Shown piece by piece: positions 50,278 through 57,957 of a stretch of DNA of 64,000 bases. The notes below the pieces were generated by a model. That model worked only from the letters and a program-made list of their open reading frames with translations, was not told where the DNA came from and did no database searches. Origin of the DNA: Halorientalis sp. LT38 (GTDB lineage: Archaea; Halobacteriota; Halobacteria; Halobacteriales; Haloarculaceae); NCBI RefSeq assembly GCF_037031225.1, contig NZ_JAYEZN010000001.1, positions 1,922,001-1,986,000 on the forward strand, read 5' to 3'. A program made the position numbers and the translations under genes. The stretch's first letter is position 1. Every line of letters starts with the position of its first letter.

Positions 50278-50620
50278 CTGCAGCCCCCTGGACCAGTGGT
50301 GCGGCGCAGGACTTCCGCAGCGGGCTATCCCGTGATGCGATCTCGGGCAAAGACGAGACTGTCAAGGAACCCTTCTTGCTGGATATGCGCCCTGTATGCA
50401 GCAGAGTCACCTGATCGTCAACGAGGTCTGGTAGAACCGACAGCGATACCTCGACGGACACACGGAGCAGGTTGTTCACGCTCAGCGGAGTTGAAATCGA
50501 TCCTCCTGTGATCCATGTAACGACACGCTGCAGTTTTACTAGCCCCTGTGGCGGACTTCGAGGGGAGACACCCTGCCGATCAACCGGGAAGAAACCGGCC
50601 AACAGTAGTCTTCGGCTCCC
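50278..50620. other. 343-base AT-richer non-coding stretch
   Basis: No convincing gene. GC is visibly lower than in flanking genes, and the stretch holds only short frames without conserved motifs. It may be a degraded insertion or recombination scar next to the carotenoid oxygenase. I see no transposase, terminal inverted repeat or tRNA. Confidence 0.5.
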
Positions 50621-51727
50621 TCAGAACGCCCGGAAGTACTGCGACGGCACGTCGACCGCCTCCTCTCTCCCCAGTTTCTGCGCGGCGTGGAGCGTGAAGT
50701 ACGGATCCCGCAGGTGCTCCCGGCCGACGATCGCCAGGTCGCCCCGGTCGTTTCGCACGAGGGCATCGGCCTGTTCCGGCGTCGTGATGCCGCCGACGGC
50801 GCCGACCTTCAGGTCTTCCGGTGCCGCCTCGCTCTCTTCTCTAATGCGCCGGCCGTAACTGATCTGGTAGCCCGGTCCCCCGTCGGGCACCTGCTGGTCG
50901 GGGTGGATCCCGCCGCCGGAGACGTCGATGAGGTCGACGCCGGCCTCGCTCGCCCGGTCGGCGAAGCGGATCGAGTCGTCGACGGTCCACGAGTCGCGAT
51001 CCGGGAGCCAGTCGGTCGCGGAGATGCGGACGAACAGTGGCCTGTCGTCGGGCCAGACCTCGCGGACGGCTTCGATCACCTCGAGGGGGAAGCGGATCCG
51101 GGACTCGAAGTCACCCCCATAGGCGTCGTCGCGGGTGTTGGTGACCGGCGAGAGGAACTCGTGGAGGAGATAGCCGTGGGCGGCGTGGACCTCGGCGATC
51201 TCGAAGCCCGCGTCGCGGGCCCGGCGGGCCGCGTCGGCGAAGGCCTCGCGCACGTCCGCGAGGTCGGCCTCGGTGGCCCGGCGGATCGGCGGCGCGTCGG
51301 CCTCGTAGGGGTAGGGCTCGTCGGTCGGCGCGAGCGTCTCCCAGCCACCCTCGTCGGGCTGGAGGGGGCCGTGGCCTTCCCACGGGCGAGACGTGGCGGC
51401 CTTCCGGCCGGCGTGGGCGAGCTGGATGGCGGGGGCGCTCCCCTGCTCGCGGACGAATTCGGTGATGTCCGAGAGGGCGTCGGCGTGCTCGTCGCTCCAG
51501 ATTCCCAGGTCCTCGGGGGAGATGCGACCGCGGGGCTCGACGGCGGTGGCCTCGGTCATCACGACGCCAGCGCCACCCACGGCGCGGCTGGCGAGGTGCT
51601 GGAAGTGCCAGTCCGTCGCGAGCCCGTCGCGGTCCTCGCAGGAGTACTGGCACATCGGCGACACCATCACGCGGTTCGGAAGCGTTGTTTCCGAGAGCTG
51701 CAGCGACGTAAAGAGATCGGCACTCAT
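50621..51727 (-). CDS. Old Yellow Enzyme-like NADH:flavin oxidoreductase (YqjM type)
   Basis: 368 residues from the ATG at 51727. FMN-binding LPNRVMVSPMCQYSCEDRDGLATDWHFQHLASRAVGGAGVVMTEATAV, then QLAHAGRKA, EVHAAHGYLLHEFLSPVTNTRDDAYGG, RISATDW, IDVSGGG and the C-terminal VGAVGGITTPEQAD and ..VGREHLRDPYFTLHAA. Cys in SPMCQYS and Tyr/His pairs fit the YqjM subgroup of ene-reductases. The electron donor would be NAD(P)H. The gene is transcribed alone, divergent from a methyltransferase. Confidence 0.92.
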   Translation of the reverse strand: MSADLFTSLQLSETTLPNRVMVSPMCQYSCEDRDGLATDWHFQHLASRAVGGAGVVMTEATAVEPRGRISPEDLGIWSDEHADALSDITEFVREQGSAPAIQLAHAGRKAATSRPWEGHGPLQPDEGGWETLAPTDEPYPYEADAPPIRRATEADLADVREAFADAARRARDAGFEIAEVHAAHGYLLHEFLSPVTNTRDDAYGGDFESRIRFPLEVIEAVREVWPDDRPLFVRISATDWLPDRDSWTVDDSIRFADRASEAGVDLIDVSGGGIHPDQQVPDGGPGYQISYGRRIREESEAAPEDLKVGAVGGITTPEQADALVRNDRGDLAIVGREHLRDPYFTLHAAQKLGREEAVDVPSQYFRAF

Positions 51728-51858
51728 CACGGACCCGACGGGTCGGCCCGGCAAAGCCCCGGCGCTCGCGGCGAGACGGGCCGGTTCCGGTGCCGCGCGG
51801 CTCCCCGCGACGCCCTCGATCCCCGGTATTGACGGTCCCGCCGGCCCTCGACACGCCC

Positions 51859-52464
51859 ATGCCCACCTGGGACGAGCGGTTCCGCGAGGGGGAGTACCCG
51901 ACCGATCCGGAACCGGATCCGCTGCTGGAACGGTACGTGGATTCGTTTCCCGAGGGCCGCGCGCTGGACGTGGCGACCGGGACCGGCCGGAACGCCGTTT
52001 TCCTGGCGAGCGAAGGGTATCGCGTCGACGCGCTGGACCAGTCCCGCGCCGGTCTGGAGATCACCCGGAGGAACGCCCGCGAACGCGGCGTCGCCGACCG
52101 CCTCGAACTCGTCCAGACCGACGTGCCGAGCCACGGGTTCCCCGACTCCCGATACGCGGTGGTGACCATCAGTTTCTACCGCGCGCTGGACCGCCTCTCG
52201 GACATCAAGGACGCGCTGGAACCCGGTGGCTACCTCTTCGTCCAGCACCACCTCCGGTCGAGCGACGAACTGGACCGGGGGCCGAGCACCGACCGCTATC
52301 GCTTCGCCGCGAACGAACTGCTGCGGGCCTGTCTCGATCTCACAGTCCTGTACTACGACGAGCGCACGGAGCGCCGCGACGGGCGGCGGGGCGCGACCGC
52401 CCGCGTGCTCGCCCGGAACACGACCGGCGGGCACCAGTCCTATCCCGAGATCGCCGACCCCTGA
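51859..52464 (+). CDS. SAM-dependent methyltransferase
   Basis: 201 residues from the ATG at 51859. Rossmann motif I is GRALDVATGTGRNAVFLASEGYRVDALDQS (about 33-62), which is the tehB/MT11-type pattern. It is followed by LVQTDVPSHGFPDSRYAVVTISFYRALDR and ALEPGGYLFVQHH. The substrate is unknown. The gene starts 131 bases from the OYE start (divergent). The C-terminal segment AARVLARNT is typical of small cytoplasmic methyltransferases. Confidence 0.85.
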   Translation: MPTWDERFREGEYPTDPEPDPLLERYVDSFPEGRALDVATGTGRNAVFLASEGYRVDALDQSRAGLEITRRNARERGVADRLELVQTDVPSHGFPDSRYAVVTISFYRALDRLSDIKDALEPGGYLFVQHHLRSSDELDRGPSTDRYRFAANELLRACLDLTVLYYDERTERRDGRRGATARVLARNTTGGHQSYPEIADP

Positions 52465-52534
52465 TCTAGTCCACGTTTATTTACACCAGTCTTCGATCCC
52501 GAGAGTTTCCTTAACACCGTAATCCCCTCCCGGA

Positions 52535-52543
52535 ATATATTTT
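52535..52543 (+). promoter_or_regulatory. TATA box of acyl-CoA dehydrogenase 2
   Basis: ATATATTTT, 25-33 bases ahead of the ATG at 52568, in an AT-rich strip flanked by GC-rich coding DNA. Confidence 0.6.
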
Positions 52544-52567
52544 ACAGAAAAGGCCGAAAACGGAAGT

Positions 52568-53704
52568 ATGGCGTTCCAGCTATCCGACGAACACCGCGCG
52601 ATCCGGAAGGCAGTGCGCGAGTTCGGGGAGAAAGAGATGGAGCCGGTCGCGAAGGAACACGACGAGAACAAGGAGTATCCGGAGGAGATCCGGCGGAAGG
52701 CCGCCGAGGCCGACTTCGTCGCGCCGAACATCCCGGTCGAGTACGGCGGCGCGGGGATGGACTCGCTGTCCTCGAGCATCGTGACCGAGGAGCTGTGGCG
52801 GGCCGACCCGGGCATCGGGAGCGCCGTCGGCTCGGCCGGCTTCGGGACGAACATGATCGTCAAGTACGGCGACGACTGGATGAAAGAGGAGTACCTGCCG
52901 CCGATCGCGAACGGCGAGTCGGCCTCCTGTTCGATGATCTCCGAGCCGGCCCACGGGTCGAACGTCGCCGGCATCGAGACCCGCGCCGAGAAGGACGGCG
53001 ACGAGTGGGTCATCAACGGCAACAAGATGTGGATCACCAACGGCACCGTCGCCGACGTCGGCGTCGCGATGACCAAGACCACGCCCGACGCGGGTCACAA
53101 GGGGATCACCGCCATCCTCGTGCCGATGGACACCGAGGGCGTCGAGACCGAGAAGATCGACAACAAGCTCGGCATCCGCGCCTCCGACCTGGCCGAGGTA
53201 ATCCTCGACGACGTCAGAGTCCCCGAGGACAACGTCATCGGCGAGGTCGACAAGGGCTTTTACCAGCTGATGGACTTCTTCGCCTCCGGGCGGACGAGCG
53301 TCGCGGCCCAGGCCGTCGGCGCGGCCCAGGGCGCGCTCGACGCCGCCCTCGAGTACGCCGACGAGCGCGAGCAGTTCGGCCAGAAGATCAACGAGTTCCA
53401 GGCCATCCAGCACAAGCTCGCCGAGATGGCGACGAACGTCGAGGCCGCCCGCTCGCTTACCTACCGGGCCGCCTCCACAGTAGAAGAGGGCGACGACCAG
53501 CTGGCCGCGAAGTTCGCCAGCATGGCGAAGCTCTTCGCGTCGGAACACGCCGTCGACGTCGCCGACGAGGCCATCCAGGTCCACGGCGGCGCCGGCTACG
53601 TCACCGACCACCCCGTCGAGCGATATTACAGGGACGCCCGGATCACCAAGATCTACGAGGGCACCAGCGAGATCCAGAAGAACATCATCGCCGACCGGCT
53701 CTAA
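52568..53704 (+). CDS. Acyl-CoA dehydrogenase
   Basis: 378 residues, the ordinary length. SCSMISEPAHGSNVAGIETRAEKDGDEWVINGNKMWITNG is the FAD-contact motif region, DFFASGRTSVAAQAVGAAQGALDAALEYADEREQFGQKINEFQAIQHKLAEMA the helical start of the C-terminal domain, and HGGAGYVTDHPVERYYRDARITKIYEGTSEIQKNIIADRL the typical end with the active-site Glu in YEGTSEIQ. It oxidises an acyl-CoA and hands electrons to ETF. A T6 tract after the stop ends the transcript. It is not clustered with the other dehydrogenase of the window. Confidence 0.94.
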   Translation: MAFQLSDEHRAIRKAVREFGEKEMEPVAKEHDENKEYPEEIRRKAAEADFVAPNIPVEYGGAGMDSLSSSIVTEELWRADPGIGSAVGSAGFGTNMIVKYGDDWMKEEYLPPIANGESASCSMISEPAHGSNVAGIETRAEKDGDEWVINGNKMWITNGTVADVGVAMTKTTPDAGHKGITAILVPMDTEGVETEKIDNKLGIRASDLAEVILDDVRVPEDNVIGEVDKGFYQLMDFFASGRTSVAAQAVGAAQGALDAALEYADEREQFGQKINEFQAIQHKLAEMATNVEAARSLTYRAASTVEEGDDQLAAKFASMAKLFASEHAVDVADEAIQVHGGAGYVTDHPVERYYRDARITKIYEGTSEIQKNIIADRL

Positions 53705-53718
53705 ATCGGCACCCGTCG

Positions 53719-53724
53719 TTTTTT
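53719..53724 (+). terminator. T6 tract after acyl-CoA dehydrogenase 2
   Basis: TTTTTT begins 15 bases after the stop codon at 53704, preceded by GC-rich DNA. Typical archaeal poly-T termination. Confidence 0.55.
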
Positions 53725-53800
53725 CGCCGAGTGCGGACCCAGTTGTCGAGGGATACGTAGCAGGAGGCCCGTGACACCGATTCGCCGAGACAGTCGATAA

Positions 53801-53828
53801 TACATCGTACATCATACAGGATATAGGC
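53801..53828 (+). promoter_or_regulatory. 7-bp periodic repeats in the toxin-antitoxin promoter
   Basis: The units TACATCG, TACATCA, TACAGGA and TATAGGC follow each other without gaps, 41 bases before the start of the MarR-like gene at 53869. Heptad-spaced repeats of this kind are bound by antitoxin oligomers that autoregulate their own operon. Confidence 0.5.
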
Positions 53829-53868
53829 ATACATTTTTCAGGCGGGCAGCCTTAGGGTAGAGTGAGCG

Positions 53869-54207
53869 ATGCCGATCAGCATCGACGAGTTCGACGAGTT
53901 CGACGCGGCCGACCGGAGCGTCACGAACGCCGAGCGGGCCCTCGAGTTTCTGGTTCGCAACCGCGAGCAGGCGTTCAAGGCGGCCGAAATCGCCGACCGA
54001 ACCGGCGTCGCGGAGAACTCGATTCATCCGGTCTTGAATCGCCTCGAAGACCGGGGGCTGGTCCGGCACAAGGAACCGTACTGGGCGGTCGGCGACCTCG
54101 AGCGTGTGCGAGACGCGGCGATGTTCCAGTCGGCCGCGGCCTTCCTCGACGAGGAACTGGGTCCCGAGAGCCGCGAGGAGTGGCTCGACGCCGCCGAGGA
54201 ACAGTGA
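53869..54207 (+). CDS. MarR-like winged-helix protein, likely antitoxin
   Basis: 112 residues from the ATG at 53869. A winged-helix DNA-binding domain covers about residues 17-80: RALEFLVRNREQAFKAAEIADRTGVAENSIHPVLNRLEDRGLVRHKEPYWAV. The C-terminal acidic helix MFQSAAAFLDEELGPESREEWLDAAEEQ may contact a partner. Its stop overlaps the GTG of a PemK-like gene (GTGA), a classic toxin-antitoxin arrangement with the DNA-binding antitoxin first. The winged-helix type of antitoxin is unusual for PemK/MazF toxins, which normally pair with AbrB or RHH proteins. Confidence 0.75.
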   Translation: MPISIDEFDEFDAADRSVTNAERALEFLVRNREQAFKAAEIADRTGVAENSIHPVLNRLEDRGLVRHKEPYWAVGDLERVRDAAMFQSAAAFLDEELGPESREEWLDAAEEQ

Positions 54208-54554
54208 GCGAACAACCCGACTTCGAGTCGTTGCGTCGGGGCCACGTCGTCCTCGCACCGGACCCGTTCAAGCCCGACGACGAGGCGACGCGGCCGTGGG
54301 TCATCGTGAACAACGAGCGCCACCCGTTCGACGGCGAGCAGTACGTCGTCATGGGGCTGACCACCCGGACGTGGTACGACGAGCGAATTCCACTGACCGA
54401 CGGTGACTTCAGACACCGGCGCGCGCCGCGTGACAGCGCGATTGTCCCACACGCTGTCGCGTCCCTGGACCCGGCTCTCGCGACCGACTACGTCTGCCGG
54501 ATCCGAGATTCACCCATCGACCGTGCGGTCGAGACGTTACAGACGTATCTCTGA
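54204..54554 (+). CDS. PemK/MazF-like toxin
   Basis: 116 residues from a GTG at 54204 overlapping the preceding TGA. RRGHVVLAPDPFKPDDEATRPWVIVNNERHPF is the N-terminal SH3-like strand pair of MazF/PemK ribonucleases, followed by YVVMGLTTRTWYDERIPLTDGDF and the C-terminal strand with VCRIRDSPIDRAVETLQTYL. MazF family members cut mRNA at short sequences. The Arg and Thr residues expected in the active site are present (RPWVIVNN, LTTRTW). It likely forms a toxin-antitoxin pair with the winged-helix gene upstream. Confidence 0.75.
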   Translation: MSEQPDFESLRRGHVVLAPDPFKPDDEATRPWVIVNNERHPFDGEQYVVMGLTTRTWYDERIPLTDGDFRHRRAPRDSAIVPHAVASLDPALATDYVCRIRDSPIDRAVETLQTYL

Positions 54555-54636
54555 ACGCCCTGCCGCCCCGCCGTCGACTGCCCGCCGGCGGTCGAACCCG
54601 CCGGCCTTTAGGTCGGCGACCCCGTAACATCGGGGA

Positions 54637-56286
54637 ATGAGTGGGTTCCCGCAGCGGTTCTCCGACCGGGTGACGAGACCTGAGGCCGCGGTCTTCGTCT
54701 CCGGCGTTGTCAGCATGGGACTCGAGATCCTGGCGGGGCGGATGGTGGCGCCCCAGTTCGGGAGCAGCATCTACACCTGGGGGTCGATCATCGGCGTGTT
54801 CCTGGCGGCGCTGTCGCTGGGGTACTACCAGGGCGGGAAGCGCGCCAGCAGACGCGCGACGGACGAGCGACTCGTCCGGATCCTGCTCGCCACGGGCGCG
54901 TTCGTCGCCGTGCTCATCCTGGCCGGTGACCTCCTGCTGGTCGGACTTTCGGGCTTCCCGCTGCCGCCCCGCTTCTCGTCGCTCCCGGCGGTGACGGTCC
55001 TCTTCGGGCCGCCGACCTACCTGCTGGGGTTCATCAGCCCGTACGGGGCGGAGCTATCGAGAAAGGAGAGCACCGGGGCGGCCTCCGGGCACGTCTACGC
55101 CGTCGGGACGATCGGTAGCATCGTCGGTGCCTTCGGCGCGACCTTCGTGTTGATCCCCGCGCTGTCGGTGTCGATGATCGGCCTGGTCTTCGGCCTCCTC
55201 CTCGTGGTCACGTCGCTCTACATCCTCTCGCCCGCGTTCCCCCGGCGGACGGTGCTGGCGACTGTCTTCGTCGCCGTCCTGCTCGTCGGCGCCGTCGCCG
55301 TCCCCTCGGCGGGTTACTCCGTCCGCGGCGAGACGGTCTACCAGACCCAGACGGCCTACCAGGAACTCGTCGTCGCCGATCTCGGTGACACCCGGACGCT
55401 CTATCTCGACGGCCAGCCCCACAGCGCGATGGACCTGGAGCAGCCCAATCGCCACGTCTTCGACTACACCCGCTACTTCCACCTCCCGCTCCTGATGACC
55501 GACTGGCGCAACGGGACCGCGGGGTCGAACGGCTCTGACGGCCCGGATGGCGGGACTGCGGACGCCCCCCACGAGTCGGGCGACGTCGACCGCGTCCTGT
55601 TCATCGGCGGCGGCGGGTTCACGGGGCCCAAGCGCTTCGCGAACGACTACGACGTGACCGTCGACGTGGTCGAGATCGACGGCGAGGTGATCCGCGTCGC
55701 CGAGGACTACTTCGGGGCCGAGGAGCGGCCGGACATGCGCGTCCACAACGCCGAGGGCCGCCAGTTCCTCCGCGAGACCGACCACACCTACGACCTGATC
55801 GTCCTCGACGCGTACAAGAAGGACAAGGTCCCCTTCCAGCTGACGACCCTGGAGTTCATGCAGTTGACCGCCGACCGACTCGACGAGGACGGCGTCCTCA
55901 TGGCGAACGTCATCTCCGCGCCGACGGGGCCGGCCTCGCAGTTCTACCGCGCGCAGTACAAGACCATGAACGAGGTCTACCCGCAGGTGTACAGCTTCCC
56001 GACCCAGGGCGGCACGGTCGTCCAGAACGTCGAGGTGATCGCGACCAAATCGGAGGAACGGATCACGCAGAAACAGCTGGAGCGGCGCAACGTGCGCCGC
56101 GACGTCGGCATCGACCTCGCCGCGGAGATCGGCGACTACCGCGCCGACGTCGAGACGGACGACGTGCCGATCCTCACCGACGACAAGGCGCCGGTGGACG
56201 CGCTGCTGGAGCCAAACGCTGGCCGGCGATACGTCGTGTCCCAGACCGGGAACGCCACGACCGGGGCCGGCGCGGCGGCCGGCTAG
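54637..56286 (+). CDS. Membrane-fused spermidine-synthase-like protein
   Basis: 549 residues: six or seven helices (about 15-215) joined to a Rossmann aminopropyltransferase-like domain (about 230-520). Landmarks: VVADLGDTRTLYLDGQPHSAMDL, the GGGGFT nucleotide loop in VLFIGGGGFTGPKRFANDY, DVVEIDGEVIRVAEDYFG, and DAYKKDKVPFQLTTLEFM. This two-part architecture is the fused MFS-/SpeE-like group, often annotated as spermidine synthase. Whether it makes polyamines is uncertain, because the catalytic Asp pattern GGGdG is altered. The C-terminal tail is Gly/Ala-rich. It converges on the small membrane gene at 56283. Confidence 0.85.
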   Translation: MSGFPQRFSDRVTRPEAAVFVSGVVSMGLEILAGRMVAPQFGSSIYTWGSIIGVFLAALSLGYYQGGKRASRRATDERLVRILLATGAFVAVLILAGDLLLVGLSGFPLPPRFSSLPAVTVLFGPPTYLLGFISPYGAELSRKESTGAASGHVYAVGTIGSIVGAFGATFVLIPALSVSMIGLVFGLLLVVTSLYILSPAFPRRTVLATVFVAVLLVGAVAVPSAGYSVRGETVYQTQTAYQELVVADLGDTRTLYLDGQPHSAMDLEQPNRHVFDYTRYFHLPLLMTDWRNGTAGSNGSDGPDGGTADAPHESGDVDRVLFIGGGGFTGPKRFANDYDVTVDVVEIDGEVIRVAEDYFGAEERPDMRVHNAEGRQFLRETDHTYDLIVLDAYKKDKVPFQLTTLEFMQLTADRLDEDGVLMANVISAPTGPASQFYRAQYKTMNEVYPQVYSFPTQGGTVVQNVEVIATKSEERITQKQLERRNVRRDVGIDLAAEIGDYRADVETDDVPILTDDKAPVDALLEPNAGRRYVVSQTGNATTGAGAAAG

Positions 56287-56480
56287 TACCGGGTCGGACC
56301 CCGCCGGCGGAGGTCTCGGTAGAGCGCACCGGCGACGCTCGCGATCACCAGCACGCCGACGAGCGCGAGTACCACGCCGAGTTCGGGGCTGACGAAGCGA
56401 TAGAGCGCGGCCGCGGCGGCGAAGTCCAGGGCCGCGAGCGGGAGGGCACGGAGGGCGGGACTAACCGAGCGGGCCATCAC
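56283..56480 (-). CDS. Small two-helix membrane protein
   Basis: 65 residues from the ATG at 56480, with two hydrophobic helices (about 10-28 and 34-52) and a basic C-terminal tail DLRRRGPTRY. I do not recognise a family. Four bases overlap the stop region of the convergent spermidine-synthase-like gene. Because two hydrophobic helices and a proper start are kept, I regard it as a real, though uncharacterised, gene. Confidence 0.55.
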   Translation of the reverse strand: MMARSVSPALRALPLAALDFAAAAALYRFVSPELGVVLALVGVLVIASVAGALYRDLRRRGPTRY

Positions 56481-56611
56481 CCGAGGAGTCGTCGGTCCCC
56501 GACATAAACTTCCTCAAACCACAAACGGGCGTTGTAGTTACTGGGTGGTTGCGGGGTAGAGCAGTGATCGCCTCACTCGTCTGCGAAAGATTCAACAGAA
56601 ACCGACACGTT

Positions 56612-56633
56612 AGATCGGTCAAGTCACCGATCT
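56612..56633. promoter_or_regulatory. Perfect inverted repeat upstream of the HerA-like gene pair
   Basis: AGATCGGT-CAAGTC-ACCGATCT: 8-bp perfect arms with a 6-base spacer, ending 22 bases before the ATG at 56656. Such a site can overlap the promoter and be bound by a dimeric regulator specific for the two-gene system. Confidence 0.65.
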
Positions 56634-56655
56634 GGGGGGTGACGGGGGACGTCAG

Positions 56656-57957
56656 ATGGGGATCAGCAAAGGCATCGAGGGGCTACTCGGCTGGCTCGGC
56701 GTGGGGCAGCAGCCGTACGAGAGCCGCGAGCTCACGGCGGACGACGTATCGGAGATCGAGAGTGCTGCGGCCGACTACCACGAGGACGGCGGGGTCGTGC
56801 TCCGGACGCGACCGCCGCGGGAGAGCGACGGCATCGACGCCGCCGTCTCCCTGCTCCGGGCGGTCCACGACGTCGAGGTGGAGCTGGGCATCTCGAACGA
56901 GAGCGCCCACCACGCCCACGAGATCTACAGTGACGGGGAGCGCGTGACCTTCCACTGGGCGGCGGCCAGCGAGGCGGACGCGGACCGGTTCGACCGCCAG
57001 GTGCGCGCGGCCTACGACGGGGTCACCGTCGACGAGGTCGACCGGGGGTTCCCGACCGTGGAGCCCGGGGAGTACGCGGCGGCTGCGACGGCCCGACTCG
57101 CGCGACCGTTCTGGTACCCGCTGCAGTCGCCGCTGACGGCCGCGGTCGACGGCGAGGTCCTGGCCGATCCCTACGCCGACGTGATCGCGGACGCGACCGG
57201 CACCGACGCGCGCGACGACTGCCGGGTCTTCGTCCAGACGGTCTTCGAGCCGGCGCGGGACAGCTGGTCGCGGGGCGGCCCCTGGGGCCACGACGTGAGC
57301 GTGACCGCCTACGAACTCCGCGAGACTCATCAGGAGCAGAGTCTCAGCGGAGGCGTCCGCACCGTGGAGCCGACCCCCCGCGAGCAGAAGCTGGGACGCC
57401 TGATGGAACAGCAGGCCGGCGCCGCCGGGTTCTACGTCACCATGCGCGTCTTCGCCGTGGCGAGCGACCCCGAGACCGCCGAGCGGCGCGTCCGACAGAT
57501 CGCCGGCGACTACGAGGGCTACACGCACCCGGTGACCGAGCAGGCGGTCGTGCCCGCGCCGATATCGCCGCGGGCGGTGCCGAGCTTGCTCCGGGACGCC
57601 GCCGGGCGCGACCACGAGGTCTCCGCGTTCGACCGGCTGACCCGCTTCAACGAGCGGAAGTTCCTCGTGACGGCGGCGGAGCTCGCCGGGCTCTGTCACC
57701 TCCCGAACGCGGCCATCAACGCGCCGAGCGTCGACTGGGCGAACATGGACGCCGGCCCCGGCGTCCCCCCGGAGACCACCCAGATGGAGGACGTGATCGG
57801 TGCCGACGGGAGTGCCGAGGGGACCGCCGAGGCCGACCGGTTCCAGCCCCTCTCGGCCGCCGACGCGGACGGGGGCAGGGGCAGCGAAGACCCGGGAGCC
57901 GACCGGGACGAGGACGACCCGCTCGACGGCGAACTCGACGACCTCTTCGAGGTGTGA
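56656..57957 (+). CDS. Partner protein of a HerA/TraD-like ATPase (VirB4/TraM-like N-terminal module)
   Basis: 433 residues from the ATG at 56656. No Walker motifs are visible. The protein is strand/helix-mixed with segments such as SAHHAHEIYSDGERVTFHWAAASEADADRFDRQVRAAYDGV and VFVQTVFEPARDSWSRGGPWG, and a C-terminal acidic tail. Its N-terminal part (VEVELGISNESAHHA...) has the look of the non-ATPase half of conjugative VirB4/TraC-like proteins, now encoded separately from the ATPase. It ends four bases into the next gene, so the two are translated together. No other conjugation genes are in the window. Confidence 0.55.
   Translation: MGISKGIEGLLGWLGVGQQPYESRELTADDVSEIESAAADYHEDGGVVLRTRPPRESDGIDAAVSLLRAVHDVEVELGISNESAHHAHEIYSDGERVTFHWAAASEADADRFDRQVRAAYDGVTVDEVDRGFPTVEPGEYAAAATARLARPFWYPLQSPLTAAVDGEVLADPYADVIADATGTDARDDCRVFVQTVFEPARDSWSRGGPWGHDVSVTAYELRETHQEQSLSGGVRTVEPTPREQKLGRLMEQQAGAAGFYVTMRVFAVASDPETAERRVRQIAGDYEGYTHPVTEQAVVPAPISPRAVPSLLRDAAGRDHEVSAFDRLTRFNERKFLVTAAELAGLCHLPNAAINAPSVDWANMDAGPGVPPETTQMEDVIGADGSAEGTAEADRFQPLSAADADGGRGSEDPGADRDEDDPLDGELDDLFEV

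Noticed and set aside
50296-50511. 71-codon frame after the carotenoid oxygenase, considered as a transposase remnant
   Set aside because: No DDE, HTH or IS motif and no terminal repeats; described only as an AT-richer non-coding stretch.
54585-54610. T-arm-like CGGCGGTCGAACCCGCCGG element, considered as a tRNA end
   Set aside because: Loop and stem do not fit GTTCRAN in a 5-bp stem and there is no acceptor or anticodon arm in the 82-base gap.
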